Shown here piece after piece: positions 1-6,959 of a stretch of 12,995 nucleotides of DNA. The position numbers and the translations under genes were made by a program. The notes beneath the pieces are model-generated. The model did no database searches, was not told the DNA's origin, and saw only the letters and a program-made list of their open reading frames with translations. How positions within the stretch are numbered: position 1 is the first letter of the stretch; each line of letters starts with the position of its first letter. Where the stretch lies: contig DCVI01000109.1 in assembly GCA_002327315.1 (NCBI GenBank), forward strand, positions 5,603 through 18,597. Reading direction: 5' to 3'. This DNA comes from Syntrophaceae bacterium UBA2192 (GTDB taxonomy: Bacteria; Desulfobacterota; Syntrophia; Syntrophales; UBA2192).

Positions 1-234
1 CGGGCCGCGGCCCCCATCTGGCTCTACTTCATGGAGCAGGCCCTGGCGGGAAAGCCCGTGGAGGCCTTCACGGCCCCGGAGGGCGTCGTCTTCGCCCGCA
101 TCGACCCCAAGACAGGCCTTCTGGCCGGCCCGGGGACGAAGGACTCCGTCTTCGAGAGCTTCCTGGAAGGCACGGCGCCGAAGGATTATGCCCCGGCAAC
201 GAGCGAGGACTCCGGTGAGGCGGTGAGACCTTAG
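1..234 (+). CDS. Penicillin-binding protein 1A family, C-terminal end (5' truncated)
   Basis: The frame is open from the first base of the window and ends at TAG 232-234, giving the last 77 residues of a longer protein. The stretch A-P-I-W-L-Y-F-M-E-Q-A-L followed by F-x-A-P-E-G-V-V and I-D-P-K-T-G-L-L-A is typical of the end of the transpeptidase domain and the C-terminal tail of class A PBPs (PBP1A type, bifunctional peptidoglycan glycosyltransferase/transpeptidase at the inner membrane). The catalytic SxxK, SxN and KTG motifs lie outside the window, so activity cannot be judged. It seems to be an independent gene: a promoter for the next unit follows within 60 bp. Assignment to the class A family is quite sure; the exact PBP type is less so. 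Confidence 0.8.
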   Translation, partial: RAAAPIWLYFMEQALAGKPVEAFTAPEGVVFARIDPKTGLLAGPGTKDSVFESFLEGTAPKDYAPATSEDSGEAVRP

Positions 235-291
235 CCGGCCGGAGCCGGCAGCCACAAGCCGCAAGCCTCAAGGCAAAGAAAGAAAAAATGC

Positions 292-320
292 TTGACAACG
301 GTGCGGTTTTATTGCATAAG
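292..320 (+). promoter_or_regulatory. Sigma70-like promoter of the ilvBN leader
   Basis: A perfect -35 hexamer TTGACA (292-297) is followed after 17 bp by CATAAG (315-320, four of six matches to TATAAT). It lies about 30 bp before the leader peptide start, which fits transcription beginning near 327. The position ahead of an attenuator and the ideal spacing make it the likely promoter of ilvB and ilvN, perhaps of the whole locus. Confidence 0.65.
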
Positions 321-350
321 GGTCATCGTTCAACCAGCCGGAGAGGATTC

Positions 351-434
351 ATGATCCGTCAGATTATCACGAGCATCCTGGTCGTCGTTGTCGTCGTCGT
401 AGTACTGGCGGGGACCGCTGCTCGTACGTGCTGA
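351..434 (+). CDS. Branched-chain amino acid leader peptide (attenuator peptide)
   Basis: This 27-codon ORF begins with ATG 351, preceded by a GGAGAGG-type ribosome binding site at 340-346, and ends with TGA 432-434. Its residues 9-19 are I-L-V-V-V-V-V-V-V-V-L, and 14 of the 27 residues are Ile, Leu or Val. Such a run just upstream of acetolactate synthase genes is the hallmark of leader peptides like IvbL and IlvL of enterobacteria, where ribosome stalling at scarce Val/Leu/Ile-tRNA selects an antiterminator. The peptide itself probably has no function. It is too short for most gene callers and is likely to be missing from automatic annotation. Eight consecutive Val codons (mixed GTC, GTT and GTA) suggest valine as the main signal. 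Confidence 0.9.
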   Translation: MIRQIITSILVVVVVVVVLAGTAARTC

Positions 435-454
435 TGGAAACATAGAGCAAAACG

Positions 455-487
455 AGCCGCGGCCCCCGAAAGACCGCGGCTTTTTCT
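455..487 (+). terminator. First attenuator hairpin with U-tract
   Basis: AGCCGCGG (455-462) pairs perfectly with CCGCGGCT (474-481) around an 11-nt loop, and T481-485 gives a U-tract. It sits 20 nt after the leader peptide stop. Its 3' arm can instead pair with the 5' arm of the following hairpin, as expected for an attenuator. Confidence 0.75.
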
Positions 488-493
488 TATCGG

Positions 494-529
494 AAAGCCG
501 CAAACGGAAAAACGTTCGCGGCTTTTTTT
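494..529 (+). terminator. Second attenuator hairpin (main terminator) upstream of ilvB
   Basis: AAAGCCGC (494-501) pairs with GCGGCTTT (518-525), extended inward by AACG/CGTT (503-506 with 513-516) around a six-base loop, and is followed by a run of seven T (523-529). The 5' arm 494-501 is also perfectly complementary to 476-483, so this terminator and an antiterminator are mutually exclusive. Confidence 0.8.
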
Positions 530-570
530 AACGCCATCATGATTATTCATCATCGGAGGAGGTAGTCCCT

Positions 571-2280
571 GTGAAAATGAAAGGAACCCAGGTTTTGATC
601 GAGTGCCTGAAGGCGGAGGGAGTGGACGTGATGTTCGGATACCCGGGCGGTTCCGTCATCGACATCTATGATGAGCTGTACAAAAGCAAGTTCAACCACA
701 TCCTTGTCCGGCACGAACAGGCTGCGGTGCATGCCGCCGACGGCTATGCCCGCGCAACGGGAAAGGTAGGCGTGGCGCTCGCCACCTCCGGCCCCGGCGC
801 CACGAACACCGTGACGGGGATCGCCACGGCCAACATGGACTCCATCCCCATCGTCGTTTTCACGGGGCAGGTGCCCACGCACCTCATCGGCAACGACGCC
901 TTCCAGGAGTGCGACATCACCGGCATCACCCGTCCCTGCAGCAAGCACAACTATCTCGTTCGCAACCCCGACGAGCTGGCCAACACCATCCACGAGGCCT
1001 TCCACATCGCCCGCTCGGGCCGCCCCGGGCCGGTGCTCGTCGACCTGCCGAAAAACGTCATCGCCGCGGAGATCGACTACGACCCCGCGAAGATCAAGAT
1101 CAACGCCACAAAGCTGTCGCTTCAGCCCAAGCCGTCCTCCAAGAAATACGTCCAGCTCCTGGAGATGCTGAGGGCCGCGAAGCGGCCCATGCTGATGACC
1201 GGCGGAGGCATCCTCCTGGGCAAGGCAACGGATGAGCTGCGGGCCTTCGCCCGAAGGGCCAAGCTCCCTGTCACATCGACCCTCATGGGCCTCGGCGCCT
1301 TCCCGGGCTCGGACCCGCTCTTTCTGGGCATGCCGGGCATGCACGGCACCTATTTCGCCAACATGGCCATCAGCCACTGCGACCTGCTCATCTGCATCGG
1401 CGCCCGCTTCGACGACCGCGTGACGGGCAAGATCGACACCTTTGCGTCCAACGCCCAGATCATCCACATCGACGTGGACCCCTCTTCGATCAACAAGAAC
1501 ATCGTCGTGGACCTGCCGATCGTGAGCGACGCGAAGAGCGCCCTGGAGAACATCAACCGCCTCCTCAAGGACAACAACTACACGGCCACGGAAGCGGAGC
1601 GTAAGGACTGGCTCGATCTGATCGAGTCCTGGAAGAAGAAAGCCCCGCTCAGTTATTGCCAGGACGGCAAGATCATCAAGCCCCAGTGCGTCATCGAGAC
1701 GCTCTACGAGGTGACGAAGGGCAAGGCCATCATCACGACCGAGGTGGGCCAGAACCAGATGTGGGCCGCCCAGTTCTACAAGTACGACGACCCCAACACC
1801 TTCATCTCCTCGGGCGGCCTCGGGACGATGGGCTACGGCTTCCCGGCGGCACTCGGCGTGAAGCTTGCCTTCCCCGACCGGATCGTTGTGGACGTCGCAG
1901 GCGACGGCAGCATCCAGATGAACATCCAGGAGATGGCTACGGCCATGCAGTACAACATCCCCGTGAAGATCGTCCTGCTCAACAACGGCTACCTCGGCAT
2001 GGTGCGCCAGTGGCAGGAGCTCTTCTACGAGAAGCGCTACTCGAACACGGACATGACCTTCCAGCCCGACTTCCTGAAGGTGGCCGAGGCCTATGGCTGG
2101 GAAGCCTTCCGGGCGACAACGCCCGACGAGATCCGGCCCGTCCTCGAGAAGGGGCTCTTCAGCAACAGGCCCTGCCTCATGGACTTCCAGGTGGCCCGCG
2201 AGGAGTGCGTCTACCCCATGGTGAGGCCGGGGGCCTCCATCAGCGAGATGACGCTGGGGACGAGGGAGATGACAAATTAG
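571..2280 (+). CDS. ilvB: Acetolactate synthase, large catalytic subunit
   Basis: 569 residues, the normal length for the AHAS large subunit. It condenses two pyruvates to 2-acetolactate, or pyruvate plus 2-oxobutyrate to acetohydroxybutyrate, the first common step of Val/Leu/Ile synthesis, in the cytoplasm with ThDP, FAD and Mg2+. Visible marks are the N-terminal pyrimidine-binding domain with G-Y-P-G-G and catalytic Glu49 in R-H-E-Q-A-A-V-H, a central domain near residues 190-330 with R-F-D-D-R-V-T-G, and the C-terminal ThDP motif G-D-G (444-446) to N-N (471-472). The GTG start at 571 is chosen because GGAGGAGGT (555-563) lies 7 nt ahead; an ATG at 577 is the alternative. It is under the leader attenuator and is followed by ilvN after 94 bp. 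Confidence 0.97.
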   Translation: MKMKGTQVLIECLKAEGVDVMFGYPGGSVIDIYDELYKSKFNHILVRHEQAAVHAADGYARATGKVGVALATSGPGATNTVTGIATANMDSIPIVVFTGQVPTHLIGNDAFQECDITGITRPCSKHNYLVRNPDELANTIHEAFHIARSGRPGPVLVDLPKNVIAAEIDYDPAKIKINATKLSLQPKPSSKKYVQLLEMLRAAKRPMLMTGGGILLGKATDELRAFARRAKLPVTSTLMGLGAFPGSDPLFLGMPGMHGTYFANMAISHCDLLICIGARFDDRVTGKIDTFASNAQIIHIDVDPSSINKNIVVDLPIVSDAKSALENINRLLKDNNYTATEAERKDWLDLIESWKKKAPLSYCQDGKIIKPQCVIETLYEVTKGKAIITTEVGQNQMWAAQFYKYDDPNTFISSGGLGTMGYGFPAALGVKLAFPDRIVVDVAGDGSIQMNIQEMATAMQYNIPVKIVLLNNGYLGMVRQWQELFYEKRYSNTDMTFQPDFLKVAEAYGWEAFRATTPDEIRPVLEKGLFSNRPCLMDFQVAREECVYPMVRPGASISEMTLGTREMTN

Positions 2281-2345
2281 GCTTCAGGCATCGGGCTTCA
2301 GGCTTCAGGAAAAGGAACGAGACGGGACCGCCGAAAGGCGGCCCG
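2281..2345 (+). repeat. GCTTCAGG word repeats and a GAAA-loop hairpin
   Basis: The spacer between ilvB and ilvN starts with three copies of GCTTCAGG (2281-2288, 2295-2302, 2302-2309). A hairpin CGGG-A-CCGCC / GAAA / GGCGG-CCCG follows at 2323-2345, without a T-run, so it is not a normal terminator. The same CTTCAGGC word returns at 7616-7640. Confidence 0.5.
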
Positions 2346-2374
2346 GAATTCATATCAAAGGAAGGCGCGGAATC

Positions 2375-2863
2375 ATGGAGAACAAGAAAGAAAACGTCAT
2401 ATCCCTTCTGGTCAACAACAAGCCCGACGTCCTGGCCCGAGTGGCGGGGACCCTCGGAGGCAAGGGGTACAACATCGAGACGCTCTGCGTGGACGTCACG
2501 ATCAACCCCGACGTCTCCAAGATCATCCTGACCACGATCGGCACGAAGGCCACCGTACAGAAGATCGAGGCGCAGCTCGCGCGCCTCATCGACGTCATCA
2601 AGGTGGAGAACCTCACCGACGTGGAGACGGTCAAGCGGGAGCTGGCGCTGATCCGTATGGCCCTCACGGCGGACAGCAAGAGTGAGCTGATTCGGACAAT
2701 CAACAAGCTCAACTGCAAGATCCTGACCTTCAACTCCGATCACTGCGTCCTGGAATACCGGGGGACAAAATGCGAGGTCGACAAGGTCCTGGAGACACTG
2801 AAGCCGCTCGGCATCGATGACGTCGCACGCACGGGCATCGCCGCGCTGGAACGCAAGAACTGA
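2375..2863 (+). CDS. ilvN: Acetolactate synthase, small regulatory subunit
   Basis: 162 residues, the usual length of the long IlvN/IlvH form. The N-terminal ACT domain (about 1-80) shows V-N-N-K-P-D-V-L-A-R-V-A-G and G-K-G-Y-N-I-E-T-L, the fold that binds valine for feedback inhibition. A C-terminal ALS small-subunit domain (about 85-160) follows. It stabilises and activates the IlvB catalytic subunit. ATG 2375 is supported by AAAGGAAGG (2357-2365). It is cotranscribed with ilvB in all likelihood, since no T-run terminator lies between them. It ends with TGA 2861-2863. Confidence 0.96.
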   Translation: MENKKENVISLLVNNKPDVLARVAGTLGGKGYNIETLCVDVTINPDVSKIILTTIGTKATVQKIEAQLARLIDVIKVENLTDVETVKRELALIRMALTADSKSELIRTINKLNCKILTFNSDHCVLEYRGTKCEVDKVLETLKPLGIDDVARTGIAALERKN

Positions 2864-2867
2864 AAAC

Positions 2868-3038
2868 CAGTGGCTGGTGGTTAGTGGCTTGTGTTTTGTG
2901 TCGGAAAAAAAGCAGGGGGATATTTGCCTTTTTTTCTGGGCTTGAATTCCGAGCCGCTTTCAATCGCCGGTCCATAGAACGGCCGGTCACTGACGCAAAA
3001 CTCCCGTCACTAAACACTAGACACGAACCACTAACCAC
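2868..3038 (+). repeat. Imperfect inverted repeat between ilvN and ilvC
   Basis: The word GTGGTTAGTGG (2877-2887) recurs as its perfect reverse complement CCACTAACCAC (3028-3038). The flanks (2868-2900 and 3008-3038) are also similar, being made of degenerate AGTGG / TTGTG words. Inside lies an A-rich/T-rich hairpin (2904-2914 with 2925-2936, one bulge) ending in seven T; it may be a weak terminator but its stem is mostly A-T. The repeat starts 5 bp after the ilvN stop and ends 20 bp before the ilvC start. Confidence 0.55.
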
Positions 3039-3057
3039 AAAGCAAGAAGGAGGAACC

Positions 3058-4101
3058 ATGTCAAAGCTCAACATCGGCGGGGTGGTCGAAGAGGTCATCA
3101 CCTCGGAGGAGTTTACCCTGGAAAAGGCCCGCAAGGCTCTCAAGGATGAGGTCGTGGCCATCATCGGCTACGGAGTGCAGGGGCGCGGCCAGGCCCTGAA
3201 CCTGCGCGACAACGGGATCAACGTCATCGTCGGCGAGGAGTACAACACGAAGAAGGCGATCGAAGAAGGCTGGGTACCCGGCAAGAACCTCTTCCCGCTC
3301 ATGGAGGCCGCCAAGCGCGGCACGATCCTCCAGTACCTCATGTCCGACGCCCAGCAGAAGTCCATGTGGCCCGAGTTGAAGCCGAATCTGACAAAAGGCA
3401 AGGCCCTCTACTTCTCTCACGGGTTCTCCATCGTATACAAGGAGCAGACGGGTGTCATCCCGCCTGCCGACATCGACGTCATCCTGGTGGCCCCCAAGGG
3501 CGCCGGGCGAACCGTGCGTGACAACTACCTCGCAGGCAGCGGCATCAACTCGAGCTACGCCGTATTCCAGGATGCGACGGGACGGGCCCTCGAGCGGACG
3601 CTCGCCGTCGGCGTGGCCATCGGGTCCGGCTATCTCTTCCCGACGACCTTCCAGCACGAAGTGTGGAGCGACCTGACGGGCGAGCGCGGCGTGCTGATGG
3701 GTTGCCTGGCCGGCGTCCTCGAGGCCCAGTACAACGAGCTGCGCAAGCAGGGACACAGCCCCAGCGAGGCCTTCAACGAAACCGTCGAGGAGCTCACCCA
3801 GAGTCTCATGCCGCTGGTCGCCCAGAACGGGATGGACTGGATGTATGCCAACTGCAGCACCACGGCCCAGCGCGGGGCCCTGGACTGGAAGAACCGCTTC
3901 CGCGATGCCGTGGCGCCCGTCTTCAGCGAACTCTACGATCGCGTGAAGACCGGCAAGGAGACGGAGATCGTGCTGAGAGTCAACAGCGCACCCGATTATC
4001 GGGAAAAGCTGGAGAAGGAGCTTGCCGCAATTCGCAACTCCGAGATGTGGCAGGCCGGCGCCGTGGTGAGATCCCTGAGGCCGGAACGACGGAAAAAATA
4101 G
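3058..4101 (+). CDS. ilvC: Ketol-acid reductoisomerase (Ilv5-like type)
   Basis: 347 residues. It converts acetolactate and acetohydroxybutyrate to dihydroxy acids by Mg2+-dependent alkyl migration and NAD(P)H reduction. The Rossmann motif G-Y-G-V-Q-G-R-G-Q starts at residue 37, and the metal-binding acid residues are in D205-L-T-G-E209. The frame stays open upstream to 2884, but ATG 3058 has AAGGAGG (3047-3053) and matches the family start, while the upstream part is repeat sequence. Phrases such as G-I-N-S-S-Y-A-V, S-P-S-E-A-F-N-E-T-V-E-E and D-Y-R-E-K-L-E-K-E-L resemble yeast Ilv5 and Bacteroidetes-type KARI rather than the M-K-V-Y-Y-D type common in proteobacteria. Function is sure; the subgroup rests on remembered family sequences. 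Confidence 0.96.
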   Translation: MSKLNIGGVVEEVITSEEFTLEKARKALKDEVVAIIGYGVQGRGQALNLRDNGINVIVGEEYNTKKAIEEGWVPGKNLFPLMEAAKRGTILQYLMSDAQQKSMWPELKPNLTKGKALYFSHGFSIVYKEQTGVIPPADIDVILVAPKGAGRTVRDNYLAGSGINSSYAVFQDATGRALERTLAVGVAIGSGYLFPTTFQHEVWSDLTGERGVLMGCLAGVLEAQYNELRKQGHSPSEAFNETVEELTQSLMPLVAQNGMDWMYANCSTTAQRGALDWKNRFRDAVAPVFSELYDRVKTGKETEIVLRVNSAPDYREKLEKELAAIRNSEMWQAGAVVRSLRPERRKK

Positions 4102-4181
4102 AAGTGAGGAAGTGAAGAAGAGCGGAAAAGACAGAGGGAGGCCGTGTCTCTTTGTCCGCTCTTCCTACCTTCCGCTCTTCC
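4101..4181 (+). repeat. Inverted repeat element, copy 1 (upstream of ilvD)
   Basis: The plus-strand arm is made of GAAGTGAGGAAGTGAAG words followed by GAAGAGCGGA (4117-4126). Its perfect reverse complement TCCGCTCTTC is found at 4155-4164 and again at 4171-4180. The element starts on the last base of the ilvC stop codon. A closely similar element lies at 6012-6098, after ilvD. It could form a long imperfect hairpin in RNA. Confidence 0.6.
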
Positions 4182-4235
4182 GATGTTCGTGAACGCAAGG
4201 GGGGAAGAAAATCGTTCTTCCTCCCTTGCTCATTA

Positions 4236-4244
4236 TGCTACAAT
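4236..4244 (+). promoter_or_regulatory. Possible extended -10 promoter for ilvD
   Basis: TGCTACAAT at 4236-4244 matches the extended -10 element (TGn followed by TACAAT, five of six to the consensus). No good -35 hexamer is visible at the correct distance, which is common for extended -10 promoters. It lies 32 bp before the ilvD start and just after the repeat, so ilvD may have its own transcription start. Confidence 0.4.
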
Positions 4245-4275
4245 CGCGAACCAGCACACACAAAGGGAGGGAAAC

Positions 4276-5943
4276 ATGCGAAGCGACCTGATGAAAAAAG
4301 GCGTTGAGAGGGCTCCCCACCGTTCTCTCTTCAAGGCCATGGGTTACACCGACGAGGAGATCGCACGCCCCCTGATCGGGGTCGTCAACTCGTACAACGA
4401 GATCATCCCGGGGCACATCCACCTGCGCACCATCACCGAGCATGTGAAGGCGGGCATCCGCATGGCCGGCGGCACGCCCGTGGAGTTTCCCGCCATCGGC
4501 GTCTGCGACGGGATCGCCATGGGGCACGTCGGGATGAAGTACTCGCTGGCGAGCCGCGAGCTCATCGCCGACTCCGTCGAGATCATGGCCATCGCCCACC
4601 CCTTCGACGGCCTCGTCTTCATCCCCAACTGCGACAAGATCATCCCCGGGATGCTCATGGCGGCCCTGAGGCTCAACATCCCCTCCATCTTCATCAGCGG
4701 CGGGCCCATGCTTGCGGGAAAACTTCGCGGCAAGCCCGTGGACCTCATCACCGTCTTCGAGGGCGTGGGCGCCGTCAAGTCGGGGAAGATGACCGCAAGG
4801 CAGCTCAAGGAGATCGAGGACTGTGCCTGCCCGGGTTGCGGGTCCTGCTCCGGCATGTACACGGCCAACACGATGAACTGCATGACTGAGGCTCTCGGGA
4901 TGGGGCTGCCGGGAAACGGAACGGTGCTGGCCGTCGATTCCGCGCGGATGCGCCTGGCCAAGGAGGCCGGCATGCAGGTCATGGAGCTCGTGAAAAAGAA
5001 AATCATGCCCCGCGACATCGCAACGCTTGCGGCTTTCAAGAACGCCATCGCCGTGGACATGGCCCTGGGCGGCTCCACGAACACCGTCCTTCACCTGCCG
5101 GCCATCGCCCATGAGGCGGGCATCCGGCTTGACCTCGAGATCTTCAACCAGATCGGCGCGAAGACCCCCAACCTCTGCAAGCTGAGCCCCGCAGGGGCCC
5201 ACCACATCGAGGATCTCGAAGCGGCGGGCGGCGTCCAGGCCGTGATGAAGGAAATCAGCAAACTGGGCGTCATCAATGAAAAGACAATGACCGTGTCCGG
5301 CCAGACGGTGGCGAAAAACCTCAAGGGCACACGCGTCTATGACTACAAGGTGATCCGCCCCGTGAAAGACCCCTACAGCCCCGACGGCGGCCTTGCCATC
5401 ATCAAGGGTAATCTCGCCCCCGAGGGCGGCGTCGTGAAGCGCTCCGCCGTGAGCCCCGACATGCTGGTCAACGAGGGGCGTGCCCGCGTCTTCAACAGCG
5501 AGGATGACGCCATCGGGGCCATCCTGGGCGGGAAGATCAAGCCGGGCGATGTCCTCGTCATCCGCTACGAGGGCCCCAAGGGCGGCCCCGGGATGCGCGA
5601 GATGCTCGCCCCTACCTCCGCGCTGGCCGGCATGGGCCTGGCCGAATCGGTGGCGCTCTTGACCGATGGGCGCTTCAGCGGCGGCTCCCGCGGTGCGGCG
5701 ATCGGGCACATCTCGCCCGAGGCGGCCGAGGGCGGCCCCATTGCGCTCGTCAAGGAAGGAGACCGTATCGCCATCGATATCCCGAAGCGCAAGATCGCCC
5801 TCCTGGTGAGCGCCGAGGAGCTCAAGCGGCGCAAGAAGGCCTGGAAGCCCCCGAAGCCGAAGATCCAGTCGGGCTACCTCTCCCGGTACGCAAGCCTTGT
5901 CACCTCCGGGAGCACAGGCGCGATCCTGAAAGACCGAGTCTGA
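4276..5943 (+). CDS. ilvD: Dihydroxy-acid dehydratase
   Basis: 555 residues, normal for IlvD. This Fe-S enzyme removes water from 2,3-dihydroxy acids to give the 2-oxo acid precursors of Val/Leu and Ile. Cluster ligands are visible in F-I-P-N-C119-D-K and G-C-G-S-C191-S-G-M. The C-terminal family signature G-R-F-S-G-G-S-R-G follows near residue 460, with G-H-I-S-P-E-A-A-x-G-G-P after it. The start ATG 4276 is set by GGGAGG (4265-4270) and the usual M-R-S-D N-terminus; the frame is open further upstream (to 4144) only through repeat sequence. It is the third enzyme of the pathway, completing ilvBNCD; the transaminase ilvE is not in the window. It ends with TGA 5941-5943. Confidence 0.97.
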   Translation: MRSDLMKKGVERAPHRSLFKAMGYTDEEIARPLIGVVNSYNEIIPGHIHLRTITEHVKAGIRMAGGTPVEFPAIGVCDGIAMGHVGMKYSLASRELIADSVEIMAIAHPFDGLVFIPNCDKIIPGMLMAALRLNIPSIFISGGPMLAGKLRGKPVDLITVFEGVGAVKSGKMTARQLKEIEDCACPGCGSCSGMYTANTMNCMTEALGMGLPGNGTVLAVDSARMRLAKEAGMQVMELVKKKIMPRDIATLAAFKNAIAVDMALGGSTNTVLHLPAIAHEAGIRLDLEIFNQIGAKTPNLCKLSPAGAHHIEDLEAAGGVQAVMKEISKLGVINEKTMTVSGQTVAKNLKGTRVYDYKVIRPVKDPYSPDGGLAIIKGNLAPEGGVVKRSAVSPDMLVNEGRARVFNSEDDAIGAILGGKIKPGDVLVIRYEGPKGGPGMREMLAPTSALAGMGLAESVALLTDGRFSGGSRGAAIGHISPEAAEGGPIALVKEGDRIAIDIPKRKIALLVSAEELKRRKKAWKPPKPKIQSGYLSRYASLVTSGSTGAILKDRV

Positions 5944-5980
5944 GAAAGAGGAAGGGGAGCCGATGAGGATCCCCTCTTTC
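5944..5980 (+). other. Hairpin directly after ilvD (possible weak terminator)
   Basis: GAAAGA (5944-5949) with TCTTTC (5975-5980) and GGGGA (5954-5958) with TCCCC (5970-5974) form a stem with a four-base bulge, starting right after the ilvD stop. No T-run follows, so termination by this structure alone is doubtful. Confidence 0.35.
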
Positions 5981-6011
5981 GTTCTGCCGAGTTCCGTACC
6001 TTAAAGTCCGC

Positions 6012-6098
6012 GAAGTTAGGAAGTTAGGAAGCGAGGAAGAGCGGAAAAAACCCGGGATTCATTTTCTCCTATCTTCCATGCCGCGCTTCCGCTCTTCG
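6012..6098 (+). repeat. Inverted repeat element, copy 2 (downstream of ilvD)
   Basis: GAAGTTAGGAAGTTAGGAAG words lead into GAAGAGCGG (6036-6044), whose reverse complement CCGCTCTTC lies at 6089-6097. GGAAGCG (6027-6033) also pairs with CGCTTCC (6084-6090). Both arms resemble those at 4101-4181, so the two elements belong to one family and bracket ilvD. It ends about 10 bp before the hydrolase gene. Confidence 0.6.
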
Positions 6099-6108
6099 GT
6101 ATTTGATT

Positions 6109-6918
6109 ATGCTTTCATCGGCCCTTCGCGCGATCGCCATCTCCATCACGGGGGTCCTCGCCTTGATGTTCTTCCTGCAGTCGCGGCTCGTCTACTTCCC
6201 CGACGGGCAGATCATCGCCACGCCGGGCGACAGGGGAATGGCCTACGAGGAGGTCTCCTTCGATGCCGCCGACGGGGTGCAGCTTGCGGCCTGGTACGTG
6301 CCTGCCGAGACCAACCGGGGGGTTGTCCTCTTCAGCCACGGCAACGGCGGCAACATCTCCTACAACCTCCCCTTCGTCGAGATCCTGCATCGTGTCGGCC
6401 TCTCCACGTTCATCTACGATTACCGGGGCTACGGCCGGAGCAAAGGGAAACCCTCCGAGGAAGGGACCTACAGCGATGTCGCCGGGGCCTGGCGCTACCT
6501 GACGGAGGACCGGAAGATCCCCGCCGGGCAGATCCTTCTCTACGGCCAGTCGCTTGGCGGCCCCATCGCCGCAAAACTCGCCCGGGAGAAAACACCCGCC
6601 GCACTCATCCTGGACTCCTCCTTCACGAGCTTCGTCGACATCGGCTCGCACCACTACCCTTTCCTGCCCGTGCGGTGGCATGCGCGCTTCGAGTACAACA
6701 CGATCGAACATGTCCGCAACGTCCGGTGCCCCGTGCTGGTCATCCACAGCGCCGACGACGAGATCGCGCCCTTCAGCCAGGGCGTTGCGCTTTTCGAGGC
6801 GGCGCCGGAGCCGAAGTCCTTCGTCAAGCTCCGCGGCGGGCACAACGAGGCCCTGTTCATTTCAGCCGGGCAGTACCGGGAAGGAATGGACGAGTTCCTG
6901 AAAAAAATCGGCCGGTAG
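6109..6918 (+). CDS. Membrane-anchored alpha/beta hydrolase (Bem46/ABHD13-like, S33 type)
   Basis: 269 residues from ATG 6109; TTG 6103 in frame is an alternative, and neither has a good ribosome binding site. An N-terminal hydrophobic segment (about 4-24) is followed by Q-S-R-L-V-Y-F-P-D, the usual opening of Bem46-like hydrolases anchored to the membrane with the enzyme outside the cytoplasm. The fold marks are S-H-G-N-G-G-N (oxyanion region), Y-D-Y-R-G-Y-G-R-S, the nucleophile elbow G-Q-S148-L-G-G, Asp217 in D-D-E-I-A-P and His245 in G-G-H-N-E-A. The catalytic triad is thus complete. The substrate cannot be told; this family acts on esters or amides of mostly unknown identity. It stands alone between repeat tracts and is 41 bp from the next gene. 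Confidence 0.85.
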   Translation: MLSSALRAIAISITGVLALMFFLQSRLVYFPDGQIIATPGDRGMAYEEVSFDAADGVQLAAWYVPAETNRGVVLFSHGNGGNISYNLPFVEILHRVGLSTFIYDYRGYGRSKGKPSEEGTYSDVAGAWRYLTEDRKIPAGQILLYGQSLGGPIAAKLAREKTPAALILDSSFTSFVDIGSHHYPFLPVRWHARFEYNTIEHVRNVRCPVLVIHSADDEIAPFSQGVALFEAAPEPKSFVKLRGGHNEALFISAGQYREGMDEFLKKIGR

Positions 6919-6959
6919 GCGGCCTGGTGGGGCGGCATTTTTCATGCATAGCCTCGGGC

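Larger units (their letters stand above)
327..570 (+). promoter_or_regulatory. Transcription attenuator of ilvB (leader region)
   Basis: The untranslated leader holds the Val-rich peptide (351-434) and four complementary segments: 1 (455-462), 2 (474-483), 3 (494-501) and 4 (518-525). Pairings 1:2 and 3:4 both make terminator-like hairpins. Segment 2 (476-483) with segment 3 (494-501) gives an 8-bp antiterminator stem. This arrangement matches ribosome-mediated attenuation of ilv operons known from gammaproteobacteria. The mechanism here is inferred: segment 1 lies about 20 nt past the leader stop codon, slightly further than in the classic trp case. Confidence 0.75.

Noticed and set aside
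550..1467. Long open frame on the minus strand opposite ilvB (and similar ones opposite ilvD, msrAB and hisF)
   Set aside because: These are shadow frames due to high GC and codon bias of the plus-strand genes; their translations show no family motifs and are low in complexity.
2904..2936. Terminator between ilvN and ilvC
   Set aside because: The stem is almost all A-T with one bulge, so it is probably too weak; kept only as a remark in the repeat entry.
2884..3057. N-terminal extension of IlvC by 58 residues
   Set aside because: The upstream part consists of the spacer repeat and A/T-rich hairpin; ATG 3058 has a strong ribosome binding site and matches the family start.
4144..4275. N-terminal extension of IlvD by 44 residues
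   Set aside because: It would start inside the inverted repeat and cover the possible promoter; the M-R-S-D start at 4276 with GGGAGG is normal for the family.
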